A stretch of 64,000 nt of DNA, taken from positions 62,001 to 126,000 of the forward strand of contig NW_020825358.1 of NCBI RefSeq assembly GCF_003286085.1, in the 5' to 3' direction. Under the pieces are notes generated by a model. That model worked only from the letters and a program-made list of their open reading frames with translations. It searched no databases and was not told the DNA's origin. Of the stretch, positions 57,001 through 64,000 are shown piece by piece. Source of the DNA: Drosophila persimilis. Lineage: Eukaryota; Arthropoda; Insecta; Diptera; Drosophilidae. Made by a program: the position numbers and the translations under genes. Every line of letters begins with the position of its first letter. Within the stretch, counting starts at the first letter, position 1.

Positions 57001-57954
57001 AAAATAAAATGCGACGAAAATCGAATTTGCCTCCGGAAGTTTGGGTTCCTTTCAGACATGCCCAAAACCCAGACTCCGACTCCGACTCCCACTCCGACTC
57101 GGACTCGGACTCGGACTCAGGACAGGGCAACAAACAAATCCTCAAAAAGATTTCAGCTTAGTCCCCAGGCAATAAGCAACCAAAGAAGCGTAAAGAAAAA
57201 GACCTAAGAAAGACACCAGGTAAAAGAGAATCAAATAGAGTCCTACTCGAATGGAAGGAGCGGGCAGCGTCAGCGTCAGCGTCAGCCCTGACAAGGTTAG
57301 GCCGTGTCCTGGCCCGGTTCACCAAACGTCAAGTCAATGTGTATTTGACATTTGATTTCCGACATTTGCCTGGGCCAAGACCAAGACCTTTCGCTTCCTC
57401 AACGTCTAACTCTGGTTGTGGCTCTGGCTGTGGCTCTGTCGCTGGTTCTGCTTCCACTTTCCCTTCGCTTGGGGAAATGCAGCTGACCAGAACCAGAGTC
57501 ATCCAATTAGAAGAAAACACCGAAATGAACACAGGCCAAGCAGCTGTCAGTCCCATCGAGCATACATTTGCATTTGCATTTACGAATGCAAATTAAATTT
57601 CTCGCTCGAAATAAAAATCTGTCTCGGCTTCGGTCCGGTCCGGTACCCTCTGGTTCTTACCTTTGCCTTGTGTCGTTGGGCGTACGGGCCTGTAGGGCCT
57701 GTAGGGCTCTGTGTGGGTGTGGCCTCCACCCAAACATTTCTGGGTAAACATTTACCTTATTAACAGCGCGGCACAGCCCGAGGGGCAGGCAGACATCGAG
57801 TGGTCTGCCTCTGCCGCCTAAAATAATGCCACAAAAAGCAACTTATGCTAATGCCGCTGTGCCTGCCGCCTGGCTCTTCTCTCGCTGCCCGCTGGGTGTT
57901 AATTCAAATGACATTATTTAATGCCCAGCACACGCAAGACCCGAAGCTAAAGCC

Positions 57955-58035
57955 AGATCCAAAGGCAAACCCAGAGCCACAGCCAGAGCCAAAGCCAGAG
58001 CCACGGCCAGAGCCAAAGCCAGAGCCACAGCCAGC
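57955..58035 (+). repeat. Degenerate GCCAGAGCCA/GCCAAA minisatellite
   Basis: Six- and twelve-bp units (AGAGCC, AAAGCC, ACAGCC) alternate for about 80 bp; one frame reads PEPKPEP. Confidence 0.75.
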
Positions 58036-59573
58036 TTCAAATGTGTCAAAAGAAAGTGACTTTAATTAAACGTGTATGTTTAACGCCTTGCATAATTCAA
58101 TGGAGCACGACGAATTTCTACCATTGCGCAATGTGCCGACAGCTGAGTCACGTTTTCTCACCGAGATTGTAATTGTAGCATCAACAATGCCCCCAAACTA
58201 TGGCAATTTTAATGACACCGACCGTATAGCAATTAAAAGTCCATCAGCGCACATCAACAATGCACTGCCGAAAGGGAAAGGGGCGGAGCCACACGGCAAT
58301 AGGATGGATAATCGAAAAATTGACATGTTCTCGCACCGAATTTGCATATTTATTAAATTTTCTGATTGAATTTGATAAGCCAGAGCCCAGGCTTACAGAG
58401 AATAGGGCCCTGATTTATCGATTCCGGATTCCATGCCTCCCCCTAAACTTGTGGTTTCATTAGCAAAAACACAGACGTTCGCATTGATTTGTGTCTTCCA
58501 CATCGTGACTAAATTGGTTGTTCAAATAAAAACATTAAATTAGTCAGCAAGTTCCACAAGTTTCACATTCCCATGCATTCCGGGGCCGGGGCCGTCTGCC
58601 TGTCCGTACGTCATGGTGGCTGTCAAATCTGCAACTTTATTTCGAGGGCGCTGTATGCTGTATGACTAAGCGCGGCGGGGGGGGACTTTTCAGGGGATTT
58701 CCCCGCCAACTTTAATGGCTAGACAGGAGATGACAGATACGAATGAAACTTTTGCCAGCGACAGAGCGGGGGGATATCAATGGATGCCAATCGAATGTTT
58801 GTGCAATTAAAGTTTTGGGCGCATCGGATTGTAATTTGGCATGGATTCGTTTTGGCCTCCATCAGATATACTTTGATACGACATTGATTTCCCTCTCTGG
58901 GCTTCTAGGCCCATTCGACACGTCTATTTGACAGTTTTATGAGCGTAAATGGTGTTTTGTATGTGTGGCCACGCCCCTTACTGGCCCCTTACTGGCCGTT
59001 CAACGCCTCCTTAAAGTGTCAATTAAGCCAAGAAGAGGCCTCAGTCAATAACCAATACATGAGTGATCTCTGTGGCCCTGTGTTCGTGTGTGTGTGTGTG
59101 TGTGTTAGCCATAAATAAATTATAAAATTGCTTGGAGGCAACAACAAGAGCAATCGGGTCTATTTGCTATTTGCTATTTGCTTCGAGTGTAGTTGTTGTT
59201 CTCTCTATTTGTCGTTGATTTCGTGCTTCCCTTTTCGCTGTTGTTGTTGTTTTTGTTGTTGTTGGTCTTTGAGGCCGCCTCATGCCCCAGGTCTCCCCTC
59301 CTTCAACCCAGTACAGTTGTGGCCGTTATCGTCGTCTCAGTGAAAGAAAGAGAAAGTGCCCGAAGCCAGTTTGTTGTTGTTTTTATTGTTTTTTTTTTGT
59401 TGGTATATTTTTCCATCGTCGTTTTTTTTTTTCTGTTCGAATTGTTTTCGATGTGTTGCCGATGCTGGATGGTGGATCGCCTGCCGGGAGGCGTTGGGGG
59501 ACAGCAAAGAATGTCAATTTCTGGCCATAATGTGCCTCAGACTTTTGCTTTTCTTTGAAGCTGTAAAACGAGG

Positions 59574-59600
59574 CACACACACACACACACACACACACAC
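59574..59600 (+). repeat. (CA)n microsatellite
   Basis: About 13 pure CA units. Confidence 0.92.
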
Positions 59601-60191
59601 GCGTACGAGTGGCAGCTTTCCCTTCCTGTGCGAGAGCCGCTCTCTGCCTGCCACTTGTTTTAGGCCTTGGCTATTGGCCCTAACCAAAGAAGCACAGACG
59701 GTTTCGGGGTAAAGACAAGAAATAGAAGCAGAGTTGAAAAGTAAAACTAGGCATAAACAGCTCATTAGATGGCCTTTTAATGAAGCAGCCTAGCCGTTGA
59801 CAACTTTTTCTTTCTGGTTTGATTTAATTTGAGTTGATTTGGGCCTTGGATAGAACCAGCCTCATCTGCATATCAATGTCTGCTGGCTACAGCCCCGGCA
59901 TGGGTCTCGGACTCGGTCTCGAGCTCGGACTCGAGCTCGGACTTTCGCTAATTGAAAGACAAGCGCGGCTGTTCTCTCTGCAGTCGCTCCGTCATTGCAG
60001 TGCGACACAATTAAGCCAGGTAGACTCCGCTTGGCCCAACCTCAAAAGCGACGGGGAAAGACTCCATGAAATGGCAGGGAGGGGCTGGCGCAGGGAGGGG
60101 CGAGGGGGGAAAAAAAACTCTTCTTCAGTTGCTGGTCGCGCACTTCGAGTCACAAATTTAGAAAACCTTTTGAGGGCACTTTCATTTACCA

Positions 60192-60300
60192 TTTCTTCTG
60201 TTGCTGTTGCTGTTGTCGTTGCTGTCGTTGCTGTCGTTGCTGTTGTTGTTGTTGCTGTTGTGGCTGCCGCTTCTGTTGTTGCTGTTGATTTTTTCGCTTG
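60192..60300 (+). repeat. GTTGCT/GTCGTT triplet array (CAA/CAG on - strand)
   Basis: Imperfect triplet array of about 100 bp. Read on the - strand it gives a Q-rich stretch, but no flanking coding sequence supports an opa-type exon. Confidence 0.8.
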
Positions 60301-61161
60301 TATTGAAATTGCTTTGGTTGTCTTGGCTTTCGTTCGATGGATGCGTTCGCCCATTGAATGCGAAATGAGAGTGGAGCCGGACAAAAGGCGGCAGCCAACG
60401 GTGGCAGGAACTCGGCCCGAGTCGCAGTCGGAGGCGGAGGCGGAGTCGGAGTCGGGGCTTTAACGGTCAAGAGAGCTGCCTATTGTGTGCGGCCGCTGTA
60501 CGTGAATGAATTCATAAAGAAATAAAGCCAAAAAGCAGCAGGAGCAGCCGCGGCGCGAGGCAGCATGAAAAATTGAATGTAATGCGGCAAATGAAATTCA
60601 ACAGCGTCAAACGCAAACGCAAATCCAAATCCCAATACCAATACCAATACCAACAATCCCCCATGCCGAATCCATATTGGCCCCTGCATTTATTCAGTTT
60701 AAACAAAATGAAATTGTCCGCACGCATTTTGCATATAATCAGACGGACGGACACCGGACGCCACGCCACGCCATGCCACGCCACGGAATTGACGCTGGAG
60801 TTGGCACTTACAACAGCAGTGTTAGCGACTAACTATAAGCTGATTTTTGAAAATCGATTAGTTGACGGCCGCCGCACGCAATGAATGCGGAAATGGGGGA
60901 GTCGCTGTGGCTGTGTCTGTGGCACCTTTCCACTCTGTCGCCCCTCCGCCCCCTCTATCACTGTCATTTTATTGACAGTCGGCGCGTGTGAACAGCAGCC
61001 TCCATACCCGACCCCCCCACGTCTTCTTCCTCGTCTGGGGCCAAAAAAAAAGTGCCTGTCTTGATTATTCCAGGCACACAGAGACGCTTTCATGCATAAT
61101 CTCACCCACCGGCAACAACTACACCAAAAATTACAAGAATAAATACTACAACAATTATACC

Positions 61162-61212
61162 AACACACACACACACACACACCGGCACACACACCCACAC
61201 CCACACACACAT
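61162..61212 (+). repeat. (CA)n microsatellite, interrupted
   Basis: CA tract of about 20 units broken by CGG and CCC interruptions. Confidence 0.9.
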
Positions 61213-64000
61213 GGAAGGAAAACGGAGAAAAGTCGTAAAGGTTTTGCTGTTACACGTCCATCGTGTGGGTTGTTGTTGTTGTTGTTGCTGTAGTGGCTGA
61301 AAACACCCAAAAGAAAAGCGAAATTTTCGTGGAGACATTGACTTGGCAGCGACACAACGTTGGTAATCAAATAATTTCATGCCTTTAATTGTCTACCTCC
61401 GGAAGGGGCAAGGGGGCAGAGAGAGAGTGCCAGAGGTGCGGCAGAGAGGCGGGGGGGGGGAGTTGGGTTAGTGAGGATAATTGGATTGGTTAAATGAGCA
61501 GCGGAACAATAATGAGCGTTAAGTGAACAATGTTCGTGCAATGGAAGGTGGAAGGAGCCGGGATGAGGGGCTCTCGAGCGACGAAGGAGCTCCAAGGGCC
61601 ATACAGATGAACGCCAGTTAACGCGAAATGGAAATGGATATTCGGATAAGGTTAAATGCGAATGGAAATAAGCACGGACTGTGAAATGATGAGTGCCAGG
61701 GAAGTGGAAACTCTTTCGAAAATCGAATGAATATCCAGTGATACGAGTACTAACAACGATCCCGAACTTTTCTGTTTCTTTAATGAAACTATATCGCAAG
61801 CACCACTTAAACGTTTGACATGCATTATTAATGGCCGAAACGAGCCCCCCGACAGGCGGGAAGAAAACTCTCAATTAGAGTTTGCCAATCGCTGGCAAAG
61901 ATTTTCAGCGGGTGGCCCATTTAGCAGAGCCAAACAACAACAAGCAACAACAAGTCAAGGAAAATTAATAAACCGGAAAAACTTTTGGTAGCCCCATCCC
62001 CCATCCCCCCCACTCCCCCACTCACCCACTAAGTGGTTGCGGGAACAAGTTGAGCAAAAATTAATTAGTCAAATGGAGTAAGGGAAGCAGACTCCTTAGC
62101 AGATTTGTTTATGAAAATATTTGGCGGGGGGGGGAGCGGTGGGGATTCTCATTATTCTGGCAAGAGCGGGGGCATCCCGTCAGTGTCAAGTGTTGATTTG
62201 ATTGGGTTCTCCCCCCAACTAGTTTTCCACCTGAGTGACCCCCCGGCTACGCCCCGCCCCGCCCCGCCACCGCCACCGCCACCCAAATGTCAGAGTGTAT
62301 TAAGCCATTAAAATGCTAAATTATATGCTTTTGTGAACTTGCCTTCGCCCCGGCGCAACTCTTTCATGCCCTTTGACTTTCGACTTTTGCGCTTCAAAAA
62401 TAGTTAAAGTTTAGCCGAGCGAAGATGTTTGTTTGTTTTGTTGTTGCCTTGAATGAAAGTTTTTTGTTTTTCAGCTTTTTCAGCTTTTTTTTTTTGTTTT
62501 CGAATCTTTATTTGCAGCCATCTCTTTGTTCAGTGAGCAGAGCTTCTTGGTTTTTTGTTTTTTTTTTTTTGGCACATTACATAAAATTTCGTAACATTCT
62601 GCGGCACTATGGCACTATCGCCGAGCCGAGACTCTGGAGACTCTGGTTTCGGTTTCGGTCTCGGTCTGGGCTGTGCTGTGCTGGAACTTGAAGAAAACTC
62701 CACTGACCTGTTAACAGAAATGCTTTGCAGCGACTTACTTTGTGCCAAAGGCAAAGGCAAAGGCAGAGCCAACAACAACAACTTGCGAAGAAAGTTATAG
62801 ACAGCCAGCTACACGGCCAAGACAGCTTGACTACAGTAAAAACAACTTTTGCCCAACTGCAAGAAGCAGCAGCAGCAGCACCAGATACAAACGAGTAGAA
62901 CACGTTTTACTGTTGGAAGCGTCGCTGCCGGCTTCGGCATCGGCTTCGGCATCAGTGTCCGCTGTCAACCAATTTTCATGGGAAAGCTCTGACTTTGACT
63001 CCGAGAGCAGTCCAGTGACTGTCAATTTTCTTCGTCCCGGACATTGAAAATGAAACGCCAGTCAGGGCAAATCACATTAACTACGAGTATACCTCAATTT
63101 ATCAGCGATTATAAAAAACTACCTATTTTCCTCGCTCTTTTTATTGGTCTTTTGTGTCTTTCCGATTGCGATTTCACTTTGATTTGTTGCTGTTCGGTCG
63201 CAGCACAGAAATTAGCACTTGGGGAATGCTCGCTCGCACACTCGCACACTCGCACACCTGTATCCATCGCATACGTTGCCGCTAATATATTTATGTAAAT
63301 ATATATCCATAATATGCGAATTGAACGGATCGAGGCCAGGAGGCGACTGCGGAATGGGGTTAGGGTGCGGAACGATGACTGAATAAAGTCAATATAGCAC
63401 ATCCAATACGAGTATGTGATGAATTTCAGGTAGAATATACAAAATGTGTACCAGTATTGGTATGGGTTGATATTCCTTCTAGACAGAAGCGGGAAGAACC
63501 ATCTCCCGACTAGAGTATGCCCCTATACCTAATGAAATGTCACTGGCATAGCTTTAAATTGGGAAATAGCACAGCTTTTCCTCAATCATCCAGTGTGTGG
63601 GGACCTTCCTTGACTCCACTGTAAGTGGCACAAAGCCCAAATAAAACCGAATTAAGTTTATGGCTTACATTATCAAAACGAAATCAAGTAGGCTACTGCA
63701 CTCTTTCCCCATAGACCAGTCCCAGTCCCAGAGCCAGTCCCAGACCCTCCCTGCCATCCCATCCCGTTTATGGGGCTCGGTCGGTCGTCTTAGATCATAA
63801 TTTATGAGCGCTCGAGAAGTTGTCAGAGAGCCGCTGACATGCCGCTAACTGTTATAGCCGGCCCTGGCCGCTTAGTGTGCCAAATACTTTCCCGCGGACA
63901 CCGCCTCAAATGAATTGAAGATTCAAGTCAAGAGTGTGAGAAATGGATAGATGGCTGGACAGTTGGAGAGAGGAGTGCCGCAAGAAAGCAATGAAATGTA

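Larger units (their letters stand above)
57001..64000. other. Gene-free region, right end of the window
   Basis: No supported exon. Simple repeats dominate: CTCCGA/CTCGGA hexamers at 57074-57118, AGCCAGAGCC-type units at 57965-58035, GTTGCT triplets at 60195-60300, and CA and GT tracts. The 209-aa frame at 59834-60463 is valine/alanine-rich because it reads the GTTGCT array; the opposite strand reads polyglutamine in the same place. Confidence 0.5.

Noticed and set aside
59834..60463. 209-aa + strand frame with VVAVVAVV runs
   Set aside because: Created by the GTTGCT/GTCGTT array and CTCGGA repeats; no domain, no splice context, and the other strand is equally open.

Overview
This is a eukaryotic window, almost certainly from a Drosophila of the obscura group (D. 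pseudoobscura and relatives). Intron-bearing genes for an insect odorant receptor, a phospholipid scramblase and an LRR protein are surrounded by very long non-coding DNA. That DNA is unusually rich in dinucleotide microsatellites, G or C homopolymers and short tandem motifs, a style typical of obscura-group genomes. From memory, the gene set (Or67c-like receptor, scramb1, an LRR protein like CG32055) matches polytene region 67C of D. melanogaster arm 3L. In obscura flies that arm is XR, part of the X. Species and synteny are inferences; the gene families are seen directly.

Layout. Positions 1-16,330 hold no gene I can support, only intron-like or intergenic sequence full of simple repeats. 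Positions 16,650-17,965 are an AT-rich tandem array of about four 315-325 bp units. The odorant receptor (four exons, 406 aa, + strand) lies at 19,193-20,599 with a TATA box 75 bp upstream. Positions 20,730-35,420 are again gene-free and repeat-rich. Positions 35,430-40,400 carry three copies of one dispersed repeat and other transposon debris, ending just before the scramblase locus. 

Positions 40,830-49,230 are the gene-dense core, all on the + strand. scramb1 (five exons, 390 aa) has a Motif-6/CGATA/CAGCTG promoter and a GC-AG second intron. Inside that intron lies a 110-aa ORF with strongly coding-like codons, preceded by an exact Inr + DPE core promoter and ending at a consensus splice donor. 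Next comes a tandem scramblase paralogue (three exons, 247 aa) sharing both downstream intron positions. Two short uncertain ORFs follow, then a secreted leucine-rich-repeat protein (two exons, 538 aa). Positions 49,230-64,000 return to gene-free, microsatellite-rich DNA.

The genes do not form an operon or pathway. The scramblases are membrane-associated lipid scramblase-family proteins, the receptor is an olfactory-neuron ion-channel subunit and the LRR protein is probably extracellular. I found no prokaryotic, viral or CRISPR system. The most unusual observation is the scramb1 intronic ORF with its own promoter, together with two closely spaced acceptors that would put each upstream exon in frame.
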